From positions 1 to 34,626 of the forward strand of contig NZ_NUNF01000054.1 in assembly GCF_002585305.1 (NCBI RefSeq): DNA of 34,626 nucleotides. The letters run 5' to 3'. Both the position numbers and the translations under genes were made by a program. Numbering within the stretch: position 1 is the stretch's first letter; every line of letters begins with the position of its first letter. This DNA is from Bacillus sp. AFS037270. GTDB taxonomy: Bacteria > Bacillota > Bacilli > Bacillales_B > DSM-18226. Under the pieces are notes generated by a model. That model worked only from the letters and a program-made list of their open reading frames with translations. It made no database searches and was not told the origin of the DNA. Positions 8,877 through 22,570 of this stretch are shown here, in pieces.

Positions 8877-10586
8877 ATGTCATTTGATGGTTTATTTACA
8901 AAAGCAATGGTTGATGAATTGGTTCGTTCCCTCAAGGGAGGACGGATTAACAAAGTCCATCAGCCTTATAAAAATGAAGTAATTCTAACGATCCGCGCAA
9001 ACGGAGTCAATAAAAAATTATTATTATCGGCTCACCCAAGCTACGCAAGGGTCCAATTCACCAATGAAGCCTACGATAATCCAAGTGAACCGCCGATGTT
9101 CTGTATGCTGCTTAGAAAGCATATTGAAGGACATATATTAGAGGATTTGTATCAGGTTGATAATGACCGGATCATTGTGTTTGAAATTAAAGGCCGAAAT
9201 GAAATTGGTGATATCAGCTACAAACAATTAATTATCGAAATTATGGGACGCCATAGCAATATTGTTTTAGTTGATAAGACACGCAATATCATTCTCGATA
9301 GCATTAAGCACGTTTCTTTTGCTGTAAACAGCCATAGAGCCATTCTTCCTGGACAGCCTTATATCAACCCGCCAGAACAACATAAGGTCAATCCGTTTAC
9401 TGCTGTTGAAGAGGATGTGTTAAAAAAGATAGATTTTATGGGTGGTAAACTGGACCGCCAGCTCGTTGAACACTTCGGAGGTATTTCACCGCTTTTGGCA
9501 AAGGAAGTAATATTTGAGAGCGGGTTAGCCAATCGTTCAACAGTGCCAGCAACATTTGTAAGACTAATGAAAAAAATAAGCTCTGGTGATATTGCTCCTT
9601 CTATCATGACTTCTAATGGAAAAGAGTTATTTTATTTATTCCCGCTTGAACATATAAAAGGAGAAGTAAAAACTTTTTCAACCCTTAGTGAAATGCTCGA
9701 CCGATTTTATTTCGGCAAAGCAGAACGTGACCGGGTGAAACAGCAGGGAAATGATATTGAGAGATTTATCACCAATGAAAAAGAAAAGAATGAGAAGAAA
9801 ATTGACAAGCTCCAACGTACATTAGCAGAAGCAGAGAAAGCAGACAAGTTTCAACTATTCGGGGAGTTGTTAACTGCTAATCTTTATGCGGCCAAAAAAG
9901 GGATGAAAGAAATCGAGGTTCTTAATTATTATGATGACAATGGCGGCATGATTATAATTCCACTCGACCCTAGAAAGACACCATCTGAAAATGCCCAAAA
10001 GTATTTTTCCAAATATCAAAAAGCGAAGAATTCCATCTCGATTGTGGTTGAGCAGATTGACAAGGCCCGAGAGGAAGCAGCCTATTTTGATAATTTGCTC
10101 CAACAGGTCCAAGCAGCCTCTCCTAAAGATCTTCAAGAAATCCGAGAGGAACTAGTTGAGGGCGGGTATATCCGTGAACGACAAAAAAGGAACGGGAAAA
10201 AACTTCAGAATAGCAAGCCGGTACTGGATCATTTTGTTGCGTCTAATGGAACAGAAATCATTGTTGGTAAAAATAATAAACAAAATGATTACCTAACTAA
10301 TAAACTCGCAGCGCGAGATGAAATTTGGCTTCATACAAAGGATATTCCAGGGTCACACGTAGTTATCCGCAGTAAGGAGCCTTCAGATGAAACGATTCTT
10401 GAAGCTGCAAATTTAGCGGCGTATTATAGTAAAGCACGTAATTCCGGATCGGTGCCTGTCGACTATACAAAAGTCCGTCATGTAAAAAAACCGAGTGGAG
10501 CAAAGCCTGGGTTCGTCATTTATGATAATCAACAAACGGTTTATGTGACTCCAGATGAGGAAATGGTTTTAAAATTGAAGAAATAA
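8877..10586 (+). CDS. rqcH: Ribosome quality control protein RqcH (NEMF/Rqc2 homologue)
   Basis: RqcH binds 50S subunits carrying an obstructed peptidyl-tRNA and recruits tRNA-Ala to add C-terminal alanine tails that mark the nascent chain for proteolysis. The 569-residue product has the NFACT-N domain with the functional pair D97-R98, central helical and coiled-coil region (about 280-340 and 380-420), and the C-terminal NFACT-R domain with [20 protein letters not shown]. Older names are YloA and fibronectin-binding protein FbpA. The frame opens three codons earlier; the ATG at 8877 has AAGGA eight bases upstream and matches the family start MSFDG. It is the only plus-strand gene and converges on pyrE. 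Confidence 0.95.
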   Translation: MSFDGLFTKAMVDELVRSLKGGRINKVHQPYKNEVILTIRANGVNKKLLLSAHPSYARVQFTNEAYDNPSEPPMFCMLLRKHIEGHILEDLYQVDNDRIIVFEIKGRNEIGDISYKQLIIEIMGRHSNIVLVDKTRNIILDSIKHVSFAVNSHRAILPGQPYINPPEQHKVNPFTAVEEDVLKKIDFMGGKLDRQLVEHFGGISPLLAKEVIFESGLANRSTVPATFVRLMKKISSGDIAPSIMTSNGKELFYLFPLEHIKGEVKTFSTLSEMLDRFYFGKAERDRVKQQGNDIERFITNEKEKNEKKIDKLQRTLAEAEKADKFQLFGELLTANLYAAKKGMKEIEVLNYYDDNGGMIIIPLDPRKTPSENAQKYFSKYQKAKNSISIVVEQIDKAREEAAYFDNLLQQVQAASPKDLQEIREELVEGGYIRERQKRNGKKLQNSKPVLDHFVASNGTEIIVGKNNKQNDYLTNKLAARDEIWLHTKDIPGSHVVIRSKEPSDETILEAANLAAYYSKARNSGSVPVDYTKVRHVKKPSGAKPGFVIYDNQQTVYVTPDEEMVLKLKK

Positions 10587-10595
10587 TAAATAAAA

Positions 10596-10626
10596 GTGGG
10601 GAGCCATCAAACGATTTGGCTCCCCT
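10596..10626 (-). terminator. Terminator between pyrE and rqcH
   Basis: The nine-base inverted repeat GGGGAGCCA/TGGCTCCCC (10598-10606, 10617-10625) has a 10-base loop. In minus-strand RNA it is followed by ACUUUUAUUUAUUAUU, a good tail for ending the pyr operon. The plus-strand tail (UCAUUGGUUUA) is poor, so any role in ending rqcH is less certain. Confidence 0.75.
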
Positions 10627-10632
10627 CATTGG

Positions 10633-10703
10633 TTTATCAGCGGTATTTTGTAACTTTTCGGCGATTTCCAAACTTTATCAGCGAAAAATTTATTATATCA
10701 GCG
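10633..10703. repeat. Four-unit tandem repeat around TATCAGCG
   Basis: The motif TTTATCAGCG occurs at 10633-10642 and 10674-10683, with variants TTTTCGGCG ending at 10663 and TATATCAGCG at 10694-10703. The shared GCG ends fall at 10642, 10663, 10683 and 10703, a period of 20-21 bases. The last unit overlaps the final codons and TAA of pyrE. Function is unknown. Confidence 0.6.
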
Positions 10704-11339
10704 ATTCTGCTTCCTCGAACTTTTGGCTCCATACAGCTGGGTCCTTGCTCCATAATAACAGGCTTTCTTGATTTTCCGAACTCACATACCCCTTTGAAAT
10801 AGCCACTTCAATTAAGGTTGAAAAATCGGTTAATGAAAAACTCTTAATATTTTCTTCTTCAAACACTTGTTTTCCTTTTTCAAGGCCGTATGTAAAGATG
10901 GACACGACTCCCTGCACGTCACAGCCTGCTTCTTTTAATGCATTAACTGCGGTGATCACACTGCCTCCAGTAGAAATCAAATCTTCGACTACGACTACCT
11001 TTTGACCTGCCTCGGCTCTTCCTTCAATCTGATTCCCTTTACCATGACCCTTTGCTTTCGAACGAACGTAGCACATAGGAAGCTCCATTAGGTCGCTGAC
11101 CCATGCGGCATGAGGGATACCTGCCGTTGCAGTTCCTGCAATGACCTCCGTCCCCGGAAAATTTTCTTCTATCAGCTGCTTCAGTCCTGCAGCAATTGCT
11201 TTTCTTACCTCAGGGTATGATAGTGTCAGACGATTATCACAATAGATTGGGGAACGAAGTCCTGATGCCCACGTAAATGGCTCCTCGGGCTTCAAGGCAA
11301 CCGCATTGATGTCTAGTAATTTTTCTGCAATTAATTTTT

Positions 11340-11343
<4 letters not shown>
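10693..11343 (-). CDS. pyrE: Orotate phosphoribosyltransferase
   Basis: PyrE makes orotidine 5'-phosphate from orotate and PRPP, step five of UMP synthesis. The 216-residue product has the PRPP-binding motif [13 protein letters not shown] at 116-128, [15 protein letters not shown] near the N-terminus and the catalytic loop [10 protein letters not shown] at 95-104. The frame is open further upstream, but the ATG at 11341-11343 has GGGAG seven bases before it and overlaps the pyrF stop as ATGA, so translation is coupled. Its last residues (SLI, then TAA) fall in a unit of a tandem repeat, so the C-terminus may be recently altered. It is the last gene of the operon. Confidence 0.96.
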
Positions 11344-13735
<2,392 letters not shown>

Positions 13736-13739
<4 letters not shown>

Positions 13740-16700
13740 GCAAACACGGCCTCCTTTTTCATTGCTGTCATTGGTTCTGCTGAAAAGTTCATTGATTCAA
13801 TTACTTTTAAGATCGCATCAGCCGTGTCAAGTGAAGTTAAGCATGGAACTCCATTTTCGACAGCTTCCCGGCGAATTCTAAACCCGTCACGTTCAGGCTG
13901 TTTCCCTTTTGTTAATGTATTGATAATGAACTGTGCCTCACCATGATGAATGACATCTAATAAAGTTTTTCCTTCTGAACCAATTTTGCCGACAACCTTC
14001 ACTCTAAGGCCTGCTTCTTCTAATATAGCCGCTGTTCCGCTTGTTGCCATTAAACGATAGCCGTTTGCAGAGAAACGTTTCGCAAGTTTTAAGGCTTCCT
14101 GCTTATCCTTATCTGCTACCGTAAACAATACGGTACCGAACTGCTGAATTTTCATACCTGAAGCAACTAAGCCTTTGTATAGGGCTTTTTCGAGTGTAAC
14201 ATCCTTACCCATTACTTCTCCAGTCGACTTCATTTCAGGTCCGAGCGTAATATCGACACTCTTCAATTTAGCAAAGGAGAAAACCGGAACTTTGACGTAT
14301 ACTCCTTCTTTCTCAGTAACTAGTCCTGGGATGAAGCCTTGGTCGAGAATCGATACCCCAAGAATCGCTTTTGTCGCGATTTTTGCCATTGGGATATTCG
14401 TAATTTTACTTAAGAATGGAACGGTACGGCTCGATCTTGGGTTTACCTCTAGTACATATACTTGATCTCCCGCGAGCACATATTGAATGTTTAGTAATCC
14501 AATAATATTTAGGCCCTTCGCTAATTTCTCGGTGTACTCAACAAGTGTTTGTTTCACTTTTTCACTAAGGGTTTGCGGAGGATAGACTGCAATTGAGTCA
14601 CCTGAATGGACCCCTGCTCGTTCGATATGTTCCATAATACCCGGGATTAAAACATTAGTACCGTCACAAATAGCATCAACTTCAATTTCTTTTCCTGTTA
14701 AGTAACGGTCAATCAATACTGGATGCTCTGGATTCACTTTTACAGCGTTTTTCATATAGTGAAGAAGTTCTTCTTCATGGTAGACAATTTCCATAGCTCT
14801 TCCACCAAGCACATAAGAAGGACGGACAAGGACCGGATAACCGATTTCTCCGGCGATAACAAGAGCTTGTTCCACTGACATGGCCGTTTTCCCTAATGGC
14901 TGTGGAATGTTTAACTTTTCTAGCGCCTGTTCAAATTTATCACGATTTTCAGCACGGTCTAAGTCCTCTAAGCTTGTTCCAAGTATTTTCACGCCGTTTT
15001 CTTCAAGTTTTGCAGCCAAGTTGATCGCGGTTTGTCCACCAAACTGAACGACTACCCCCATTGGTTTCTCTAGATTGATAATACTCATAACATCTTCGAT
15101 TGTCAGTGGTTCGAAGTAAAGCTTGTCGGAAATACTGAAGTCGGTAGATACTGTTTCAGGATTGTTGTTAATGATTATCGCTTCATAGCCTGCTTCTTTA
15201 ATGGCTTTTACAGAGTGTACGGTCGCATAATCAAATTCAATTCCCTGGCCGATTCGAATTGGGCCAGACCCTAGTACAATGACACTATTTTTCGCTGTTA
15301 CAATTGACTCGTTTTCGTCTTCATATGTGCCATAGTAGTATGGTGTTGCCGATTCAAATTCGGCTGCACAAGTATCAACCATTTTATAAACTGGGATAAT
15401 ACCGAGATTTTTTCTTGTATTATAAATTTCTTTTTCGGATGTATTCCAAAGCTGTGCGATTTTTTTATCGGTAAAGCCTTTTTGTTTTGCTTCTAGGAGA
15501 ATTTCAGTATCAAAAGGGTTGGCTGCAAGTACTGTTTCCATTTCAATGATACCTTCCATCTTCTTTAAGAAGAATAAGTCTATTTTACTCCATTGGTGAA
15601 TCGTCTCTATGGTTAATCCACGTTTTAACCCTTCTGCGATGTAAAAGAGGCGTTCGTCCCCTGCTTTGCGAATCCGTTTTTCGAGTAATTCATCATCGAT
15701 TTCTGCAGCGTCGTTTAATTCGAAATGGTAAACCCCTGCCTCAAGAGATCGGATCGCTTTCAATAAGGATTCTTCAAACGTCCGGCCAATCGCCATTATC
15801 TCTCCCGTTGCTTTCATTTGCGTTCCAAGTGAACGGTTCCCCGATTCAAACTTGTCAAACGGCCATCTCGGGATTTTGGTTACAATATAATCTAGCGCCG
15901 GTTCAAAGCTTGCATACGTTTTTCCTGTAACAGGGTTTAACATTTCATCAAGTGTTAAACCGACTGCAATCTTAGCTGCAAGCTTAGCAATTGGGTAACC
16001 GGTTGCTTTGGACGCTAGTGCCGAAGAACGGCTAACACGTGGATTTACTTCAATAATATAGTAATTAAAGCTATCTGGATCTAGAGCAAGCTGAACATTA
16101 CAGCCACCTTCAATTCCTAAGGCACGGATTATTTTTAACGAAACATTTCGAAGCAACTGGTATTCACGATCGCTTAATGTCTGACTTGGAGCAACGACGA
16201 TGGAATCTCCGGTATGGACCCCGACCGGATCGATGTTTTCCATATTACAAACAACAATCGCATTGTCATTTTTATCTCGCATCACTTCGTATTCAATTTC
16301 CTTGAAGCCAGCGATACTTTTTTCTAGCAAACATTGATTTACAGGGCTGTGCTTTAGTCCGCTTGTGACAATTTCCTCGAGCTCCTCGTCGTTATGACAG
16401 ATACCGCCGCCTGTTCCTCCTAATGTAAACGCCGGACGAACAATCACTGGAAAACCAATTTTTTCAACGAATGCTTTCGCTTCAGCTAATTCATGGATAA
16501 TTTCACTATCTGGAACTGGTTCGTTTAATTCATTCATCAGGCTGCGGAAAAGATCGCGGTCCTCTGCTTGGTTAATCGCTGAAAGTTTGGTACCAAGAAT
16601 TTCTACTTCGCATTCAGCTAAGACGCCTGATTTTGTTAATTCGACAGCCAGGTTAAGACCGGTTTGTCCGCCAAGAGTAGCAAGAAGCGCATCTGGACGT

Positions 16701-16942
16701 TCTTTGCGAATGATTCTGCTGACGAATTCCACAGTCAAGGGTTCAATATAAACGGCATCTGCCATCTCTGTATCCGTCATGATGGTGGCCGGATTGGAGT
16801 TAACTAGAATAACACGGTAGCCTTCTTCTTTCAGAGCGATACATGCTTGGGCACCGGCATAGTCAAATTCTGCAGCCTGCCCGATAACAATTGGTCCTGA
16901 ACCGATTACTAAAATGGAGTTGATATCTGTACGTTTAGGCAT
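13736..16942 (-). CDS. pyrAB: Carbamoyl-phosphate synthase, large subunit (pyrimidine-specific)
   Basis: The large subunit makes carbamoyl phosphate from bicarbonate, ammonia delivered by PyrAA, and two ATP. The 1068-residue product has two homologous ATP-grasp halves: each opens with a glycine-rich motif ([18 protein letters not shown] at about 14-31; [18 protein letters not shown] about 560 onward) and contains a PSxxLGG or PAFTLGG loop. The C-terminal MGS-like domain, from about 930, is the allosteric region. Length is as in other Bacillus PyrAB. AGGAGG precedes the ATG by nine bases; the start overlaps pyrAA by eight bases. Confidence 0.97.
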
Positions 16943-18026
16943 TTGCTGTAACCTCCTGTTTGTTCTTTTCCATCAAGTCTATAAATTGATTAAATAGGCC
17001 GTTTGCATCTTCTGGTCCTGGGGATGCTTCGGGATGGTATTGAACTGTAAATGCTGGATAATCTATATGTTTTAATCCTTCGACTGTTCCGTCGTTTACT
17101 GCGATGTGAGTAATTTCTAAACTTGTATTTTTAATCGAATCTGCTTCAACTGTATAACCGTGGTTTTGTGAGGTAATCGCAACCTGTCCTGTTGAAAGGT
17201 CTCTGACCGGATGGTTCGAACCACGATGACCGAACTTCATTTTTTCTGTATTAGCTCCGCAAGCTAGTGCAAATAACTGATGACCTAAGCAAATTCCAAA
17301 CAATGGCACTCTGCCTAATACACCTTTTAGCATATCAATCGCTTCTGGAACATCTTTTGGATCCCCAGGTCCATTAGAAAGCATAATTCCGTCTGGACGT
17401 AATTGGAGGATTTCTTCTGCTGTTGTATGGTATGGGACGACAACGACGTCACAATCCCGCTGATTGAGTTCACGTAAGATCCCGTGCTTCATACCAAAAT
17501 CTACAAGGACTACACGCTTGCCGCGCCCTGGACTTGGATAAGCATTTTTTGTGGAAACTTGTTTGACTTGATTCGTTTGCAACGGTGCTTTTCGTAACTG
17601 ATTTAATACCTCGTTCGGATCTTTTTCAATGCTGCAGATAGCCCCTTTAAGTGTTCCGTATTGGCGGATAATCCTCGTCAATTTACGTGTATCAATCCCA
17701 GCAATTCCCGGGATTTTTTTCATGTCAAAGTATTCATCCAAGGTGTATTCGTTTCTCCAGTTGGAAGGGAAGTCCGCCGCTTCTTTCACAATTAATCCTT
17801 TTATAGCCGGATTGATTGATTCGAAATCGTCACGGTTGATTCCGTAATTCCCGATCAATGGATAGGTAAGGGTTACAATCTGTCCGCAATAGGATGGGTC
17901 AGAAATGATTTCTTGGTAACCGGTCATCCCTGTATTAAAAACAACTTCACCAATCGTTTCCGTGTCACTGCCAAAGCCTTTACCGATAAATATGGTTCCA
18001 TCTTCTAAAATTAGCTGTTTTTTCAT
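16935..18026 (-). CDS. pyrAA: Carbamoyl-phosphate synthase, small (glutaminase) subunit
   Basis: PyrAA hydrolyses glutamine and passes ammonia to PyrAB. The 363-residue product has the N-terminal CarA domain ([10 protein letters not shown] at 30-39) and a class I glutamine amidotransferase domain with the triad C246 (in GICLGHQ), H331 and E333 (in YHPEASPGP). The open frame extends to a TTG eight codons upstream; the ATG at 18024-18026 overlaps the pyrC stop as ATGA, follows AAGGA by about 11 bases and gives the expected length. Confidence 0.96.
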   Translation of the reverse strand: MKKQLILEDGTIFIGKGFGSDTETIGEVVFNTGMTGYQEIISDPSYCGQIVTLTYPLIGNYGINRDDFESINPAIKGLIVKEAADFPSNWRNEYTLDEYFDMKKIPGIAGIDTRKLTRIIRQYGTLKGAICSIEKDPNEVLNQLRKAPLQTNQVKQVSTKNAYPSPGRGKRVVLVDFGMKHGILRELNQRDCDVVVVPYHTTAEEILQLRPDGIMLSNGPGDPKDVPEAIDMLKGVLGRVPLFGICLGHQLFALACGANTEKMKFGHRGSNHPVRDLSTGQVAITSQNHGYTVEADSIKNTSLEITHIAVNDGTVEGLKHIDYPAFTVQYHPEASPGPEDANGLFNQFIDLMEKNKQEVTANA

Positions 18027-19309
18027 GCCAATACACTTCCTTTTTCCCAAGCAATTTCTCCTCTAGCGATTGTCATCTCAGGCCATCCCTTACATTTCCA
18101 ACCGCCAAATGGTGTATTTTTTCCTTTTGATAAGAATTCTTCTGGGTTAATTGCACGTTCTTCATCAAGATTCAACAGAACTAAATCTGCAGGTGCCCCT
18201 ACTTCGATTTTTCCGTAAGGCAGGCCAAACGCTTCCGCTGGTTTGACTGTTAGATACTCAATTAATTGTTGGAGCGTCATTATATTGTTTAAAACAAAGT
18301 GTGTATATAGTAACGGGAACGCAGTTTCTAGACCTACAATACCGAACGGTGCAAGTGTCATTCCCTCAAGCTTCTCTTCTCCTGTGTGTGGTGCGTGATC
18401 GGTTGCAATGAAATCAATTGTGCCGTCTAAAAGCCCTTCTATTAAGGCTTTGCGGTCTTCAGCATCCCGAAGCGGCGGATTCATTTTGAAGTTTGTATCA
18501 AGACCTGGAATATCATCTTGAGATAACAATAAGTGATGCGGTGTTACCTCTGCCGTTATCTTAATTCCTGCTCGTTTCGCATCTCTGACAACTCGGACTG
18601 ATTCCTTTGTACTGATATGGCAGACGTGATAATGACAATCTGCTGCTTCTGCTAAGAGCACATCTCTGGCAATTTGAACTGATTCACAGACAGATGGGAT
18701 CCCATTCAATCCATGTTGCTTTGCAAATGATCCATCATGGACTGATCCCTTATTGATTAACGTGTTTTCTTCACAGTGAGCAACAATCGCCATATCAAGT
18801 GCGGCTGCTTTACGCATAGCTTCAAGCATCATCGCAGCTGACTGCACGCCTACCCCGTCATCCGTAAAGGCAAATGCACCCAGAGCTTTCAGTCCTTCAA
18901 AATCTGTTAAGTCTTGACCTAACTGACGGATTGTAATCGAAGCATATGGGAGAACCCTAACCTTCGCCGTATCCTTTATCCGCTTTTGTAAGTCCTCCAT
19001 GTTGCTAATGGTGTCAGGCACCGGTCTTGTGTTTGGCATGTTGGCAATAGTGGTAAATCCGCCTCTTGCCGCGGCTAGGGTACCGGTTGCGATGGTTTCC
19101 TTTTTTTCGCCTCCTGGTTCACGCAGGTGAACATGTAGATCGATAAATCCTGGTGCCACTAATTTTCCTTGTGCGTCTATTGTGCGATCGACGACCGCAT
19201 TAATCTGGGTATCGATTTTGGTAATAATCCCATCTTCTATTAATATATCGGCTTGTTTCGTTTCACCGTTAAATGCTGTGCAGCATGCGTTCTGAATAAG
19301 TAGCTTCAT
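18023..19309 (-). CDS. pyrC: Dihydroorotase
   Basis: PyrC cyclises carbamoyl aspartate to dihydroorotate, step three. The 428-residue metallo-dependent hydrolase (type I) shows the zinc motif [12 protein letters not shown] with H59 and H61, [14 protein letters not shown], and DHAPHT with the catalytic aspartate. The frame is open 36 codons further upstream inside pyrB, but AAGGAGG lies eight bases before the ATG at 19307-19309 and the resulting length equals that of B. subtilis PyrC. It overlaps pyrB by 41 bases. Confidence 0.96.
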   Translation of the reverse strand: MKLLIQNACCTAFNGETKQADILIEDGIITKIDTQINAVVDRTIDAQGKLVAPGFIDLHVHLREPGGEKKETIATGTLAAARGGFTTIANMPNTRPVPDTISNMEDLQKRIKDTAKVRVLPYASITIRQLGQDLTDFEGLKALGAFAFTDDGVGVQSAAMMLEAMRKAAALDMAIVAHCEENTLINKGSVHDGSFAKQHGLNGIPSVCESVQIARDVLLAEAADCHYHVCHISTKESVRVVRDAKRAGIKITAEVTPHHLLLSQDDIPGLDTNFKMNPPLRDAEDRKALIEGLLDGTIDFIATDHAPHTGEEKLEGMTLAPFGIVGLETAFPLLYTHFVLNNIMTLQQLIEYLTVKPAEAFGLPYGKIEVGAPADLVLLNLDEERAINPEEFLSKGKNTPFGGWKCKGWPEMTIARGEIAWEKGSVLA

Positions 19310-20213
19310 TTTGAATTCCTCCTTCAAGACTTTCAATTGATCTTTTGATTGCCGCCATTCTGACGTATACACCATTTTCCATTTGCTTGAATATCCTTGA
19401 TCGCTTGCACTCGACAAGACTATCAGCTATTTCTACATTTCTATTAACAGGTGCAGGATGCATGATAATACTGTCCTGCTTCATCATCTTTTCTCTTTCT
19501 AGTGTAAGACCATATTGTTTGTGATACTCATTTGCCGTAAAGCTGCTTTTTTGTTGATGCCGTTCATGTTGCACACGCAACAGCATCACAACATCTGCTT
19601 CTTGGATCGCTTGGTCAATCGGTCTGTACTTGGACATATCTGCACTGCGTGAATCAAACCAATCTTCAGGACCTGAAAAAATCACTTCAGCGCCCAGCCT
19701 AGTCAATACATCGGCATTTGAACGAGCCACACGGCTATGGCGAATGTCTCCGATAATAGCAATTTTCAATCCGGCAAATTGGCCGAACTCTTGATGAATC
19801 GTCATTAAATCTAGCAATGACTGTGTAGGATGATGACCGCATCCGTCACCGCCATTGATGATTGGTATATTGACTTTTCCAACCAACTCATCAAAGTAGC
19901 GGTCCTGATCGTGACGAATCACAACTGTTCTTACACCAATCGATTCTAATGTTTTAACTGTATCGTATAGTGTTTCCCCTTTTTGAACACTTGATGTCAG
20001 CACTTCAAAGTGAATCACATCAAGCCCTAACCTTTTTTCAGCTACTTCAAAGCTGCTTTTTGTTCTTGTACTAGGTTCAAAAAATAGGTTGGCAGCGAAT
20101 ATTTTTCTCTCCGGATGCCACTCCATTCCTTTTTTAAAGTTGTGGGCATCGCTTAAGATTTGATAAATCTCATCCACCTTTAATTCATTCGTGGTTAATA
20201 AATGTTGTAACAT
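19269..20213 (-). CDS. pyrB: Aspartate carbamoyltransferase, catalytic subunit
   Basis: PyrB joins carbamoyl phosphate and aspartate, the committed step. The 314-residue product has the carbamoyl-phosphate loop [13 protein letters not shown] (STRT at 48-51), [14 protein letters not shown] and [11 protein letters not shown]. No regulatory pyrI follows, as usual in Bacillus, where control is by PyrR attenuation. The frame opens 11 codons earlier, but GGAAGG lies 10 bases before the ATG at 20211-20213 and that start gives the expected N-terminus. The C-terminus is somewhat longer than I recall for B. subtilis and overlaps the start of pyrC by 41 bases. Confidence 0.96.
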   Translation of the reverse strand: MLQHLLTTNELKVDEIYQILSDAHNFKKGMEWHPERKIFAANLFFEPSTRTKSSFEVAEKRLGLDVIHFEVLTSSVQKGETLYDTVKTLESIGVRTVVIRHDQDRYFDELVGKVNIPIINGGDGCGHHPTQSLLDLMTIHQEFGQFAGLKIAIIGDIRHSRVARSNADVLTRLGAEVIFSGPEDWFDSRSADMSKYRPIDQAIQEADVVMLLRVQHERHQQKSSFTANEYHKQYGLTLEREKMMKQDSIIMHPAPVNRNVEIADSLVECKRSRIFKQMENGVYVRMAAIKRSIESLEGGIQNEATYSERMLHSI

Positions 20214-20233
20214 CCAATTCCCGCCTTCCAATG

Positions 20234-20266
20234 ATAATAAAAACACCCTGACAGTTATCAGGGTGT
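20234..20266 (-). terminator. Attenuator terminator before pyrB
   Basis: Arms ACACCCTGA (20243-20251) and TCAGGGTGT (20258-20266), six-base loop, followed in minus-strand RNA by UUUUUAUUAU. It lies about 30 bases before the pyrB start and is the OFF state of the pyrP-pyrB attenuator. Confidence 0.92.
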
Positions 20267-20361
20267 AATAAACTTACTTTCACAAAGACATGAGACTCTA
20301 TCCCACCTCTTTGTTCAAGTTTTACACCCTTGTAAGCCTCACTGGACTTCCGTTAAAAGGT
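20234..20361 (-). promoter_or_regulatory. PyrR attenuator between pyrP and pyrB
   Basis: In minus-strand RNA the PyrR-binding loop AGUCCAGUGAGGCU (20335-20348) is closed by CCUU/AAGG. Its 3' flank AGGGUGUAA (20322-20330) is perfectly complementary over nine bases to UUACACCCU (20260-20268), the 5' arm of the downstream terminator. The two folds exclude each other: with UMP/UTP-bound PyrR on the loop the terminator forms, otherwise the antiterminator does. This is the known Bacillus pyr mechanism, visible here by pairing. Confidence 0.92.
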
Positions 20362-20370
20362 ATCCTGTAT

Positions 20371-21672
20371 TTATGCAGATTTCTTATTTTCTTCGTTACT
20401 TTCGAACATATTTTCATCTGCCTCTTGTCTTCCCGGCAGAATTAGATTTAACAGTACTCCGATAATGGCTGATAATGCCATCCCTTGGATTTGAATATTA
20501 TAAGGAAGTTTCACAATCGCTCCGCCGATTCCCAGAACCAAGATTACAGATGATATTACAAGGTTTCGTTTATCACCGAAGTCAATTTTACTATCTACAA
20601 GCATTCTTAACCCAGAGGAAGCGATAATACCGAAGAGCAGGATTGATACGCCCCCCATAACAGGTGTTGGAATTGTTTGAATTAAAGCTGTTATTTTCCC
20701 AATAAACCCGAAGATAATCGCGAACACCGCTGCACCTGCAATAACGTATACACTGTAAACTCGAGTAATTGCTAAGACCCCAATGTTTTCCCCGTAAGTA
20801 GTTTTTGGCGGTCCGCCAATTAAAGCTGAAATGATTGTTGCTGTTCCATCACCTAAAATGGAGCGATGTAAACCTGGATTTTTTATATAGTCACGTCCTA
20901 CAACCTTACTAAGAACAAGCTGGTGACCGATGTGTTCCGATAAAGTTACAATCGCAATTGGGACAACCAAAGCGACAATGTCCCATGAGAACTTCAGTTT
21001 ATAAGTGACAAACGGGATAACAAATTCCGGCATTTCAAACCAATTTGCATCTAGGACTGGTTTGAAATCGACAATCCCGACTATTAATGCATAGATATAT
21101 CCGATGACAATCCCAGCCAAGATTGGGATTACACTTAAAATCTTTTTAGCGAAGATCGAGAAAATGATGGTGGCAGCCAAGGTTACAAGGGCAACCGAGA
21201 AATGAAGCATGCTATATTTTCCTGCAGAGTTGTTCATCGCGTTTCCAACGGCATTTCCAGAAAGAGCAAGACCGATTACCATAATGACAGGACCCACTAC
21301 AATTGGCGGCAGTAAATTCATGATCCAACGGTGACCGGACTTGCTTATCACTATTGCGACAATCCCATAAACTAATCCGGCAATGAAGGTTCCAACCATC
21401 GCTGCACCAGCTCCGCCTGTTTCATAAAGAATTTTAATTGGAGCTATATAAGCGAAAGATGAACCCAGGTATGCAGGTACTTTTCCTTTAGTAATTAAGA
21501 GAAAGGCTAGTGTCCCTAGTCCGCTTGAGATTAAGGCAAGCGCCGGACTAAGGCCTATAAGATAGGGTACAAGTATTGTCGCTCCAAACATGGAGAATAG
21601 GTGTTGTAAACTTAAGGTAAACCATTGACCTGGTTTTGGTATGTCCTCTACATTTAAAATTGGTTTATTCAA
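20371..21672 (-). CDS. pyrP: Uracil permease
   Basis: PyrP imports uracil by proton symport at the cytoplasmic membrane for salvage. The 433-residue protein is strongly hydrophobic with about 12-14 membrane segments of the NCS2/uracil-xanthine permease family; it has GQWFTLSLQHLFSMFGAT near the start and the conserved GGPPKTTYGENIG substrate-site segment. The start codon is TTG at 21670-21672 (MNKPILNVED) with GGGGGAG five bases before it; the next ATG would remove the first helix. It is flanked by PyrR attenuators on both sides, so its own level and that of pyrB onward are separately tuned. Confidence 0.95.
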   Translation of the reverse strand: MNKPILNVEDIPKPGQWFTLSLQHLFSMFGATILVPYLIGLSPALALISSGLGTLAFLLITKGKVPAYLGSSFAYIAPIKILYETGGAGAAMVGTFIAGLVYGIVAIVISKSGHRWIMNLLPPIVVGPVIMVIGLALSGNAVGNAMNNSAGKYSMLHFSVALVTLAATIIFSIFAKKILSVIPILAGIVIGYIYALIVGIVDFKPVLDANWFEMPEFVIPFVTYKLKFSWDIVALVVPIAIVTLSEHIGHQLVLSKVVGRDYIKNPGLHRSILGDGTATIISALIGGPPKTTYGENIGVLAITRVYSVYVIAGAAVFAIIFGFIGKITALIQTIPTPVMGGVSILLFGIIASSGLRMLVDSKIDFGDKRNLVISSVILVLGIGGAIVKLPYNIQIQGMALSAIIGVLLNLILPGRQEADENMFESNEENKKSA

Positions 21673-21723
21673 TGTTTCTCCCCCATTTATATATGGTTTA
21701 TCTATATTGTCTTCTTTTCAGCC

Positions 21724-21765
21724 ATAAAAAAACCCTCTTTGTATACATGAGGGTACAAAGAGGGT
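21724..21765 (-). terminator. Attenuator terminator before pyrP
   Basis: Twelve-base arms ACCCTCTTTGTA (21732-21743) and TACAAAGAGGGT (21754-21765) with a 10-base loop, followed in minus-strand RNA by UUUUUUUAU. It is about 50 bases before the pyrP TTG. Confidence 0.93.
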
Positions 21766-21830
21766 ATAGAAATGCCATATATAATGGCCTTTCCCCTTTG
21801 TCAGCCTCACAGGACTGCCTTTTAAAAGGG
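21724..21830 (-). promoter_or_regulatory. PyrR attenuator between pyrR and pyrP
   Basis: Minus-strand RNA contains the PyrR loop AGUCCUGUGAGGCU (21803-21816). Just 3' of it ACAAAGGGG can pair with CCCUCUUUGU of the terminator 5' arm (nine pairs, one G-U), giving the antiterminator alternative. The layout matches the other two leaders. Confidence 0.9.
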
Positions 21831-21837
21831 CTGATAT

Positions 21838-22392
<555 letters not shown>

Positions 22393-22402
22393 TTATTATC
22401 TT

Positions 22403-22438
22403 AAAATAAAAAACCTCTCACCGGTTTTGGCGAGAGGT
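22403..22438 (-). terminator. Attenuator terminator before pyrR
   Basis: In minus-strand RNA ACCUCUCGCC pairs with GGUGAGAGGU over 10 positions with one G-U; on the plus strand the same site would be an A-C mismatch, supporting minus-strand use. The tail is UUUUUUAUUUU. Confidence 0.92.
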
Positions 22439-22511
22439 AAACAAGTTAATTTTAGTTACAGGACTAGAGCCGCCTATAACATAACCGTTTCCTTCTCAGC
22501 CTCACAGGACC
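22403..22511 (-). promoter_or_regulatory. PyrR attenuator in the pyr leader before pyrR
   Basis: The PyrR-binding sequence GGUCCUGUGAGGCU (22498-22511 in minus-strand RNA) is followed by about 60 bases and then a terminator. It is the first of the three attenuators and sits about 20-30 bases after the expected transcription start. I did not work out its antiterminator pairing as clearly as for the other two. Confidence 0.88.
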
Positions 22512-22538
22512 GAATTAAAGGCTTATTAAACTATAGTC

Positions 22539-22567
22539 ATCTTACTTCAAATTTGGGCTTACGTCAA
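22539..22567 (-). promoter_or_regulatory. Sigma-A promoter of the pyr operon
   Basis: TTGACG (22562-22567), 17 bases, TAAGAT (22539-22544) on the minus strand. The -35 begins four bases after the stop of the pseudouridine synthase gene, and a start near 22532 places the PyrR-binding loop close to the 5' end, as expected for the pyr leader. Confidence 0.82.
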
Positions 22568-22570
22568 TCA

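Noticed and set aside
19310..19417. N-terminal extension of pyrC by 36 codons
   Set aside because: The extension lies within pyrB, and AAGGAGG eight bases before the internal ATG plus the family length of 428 residues support the shorter form.
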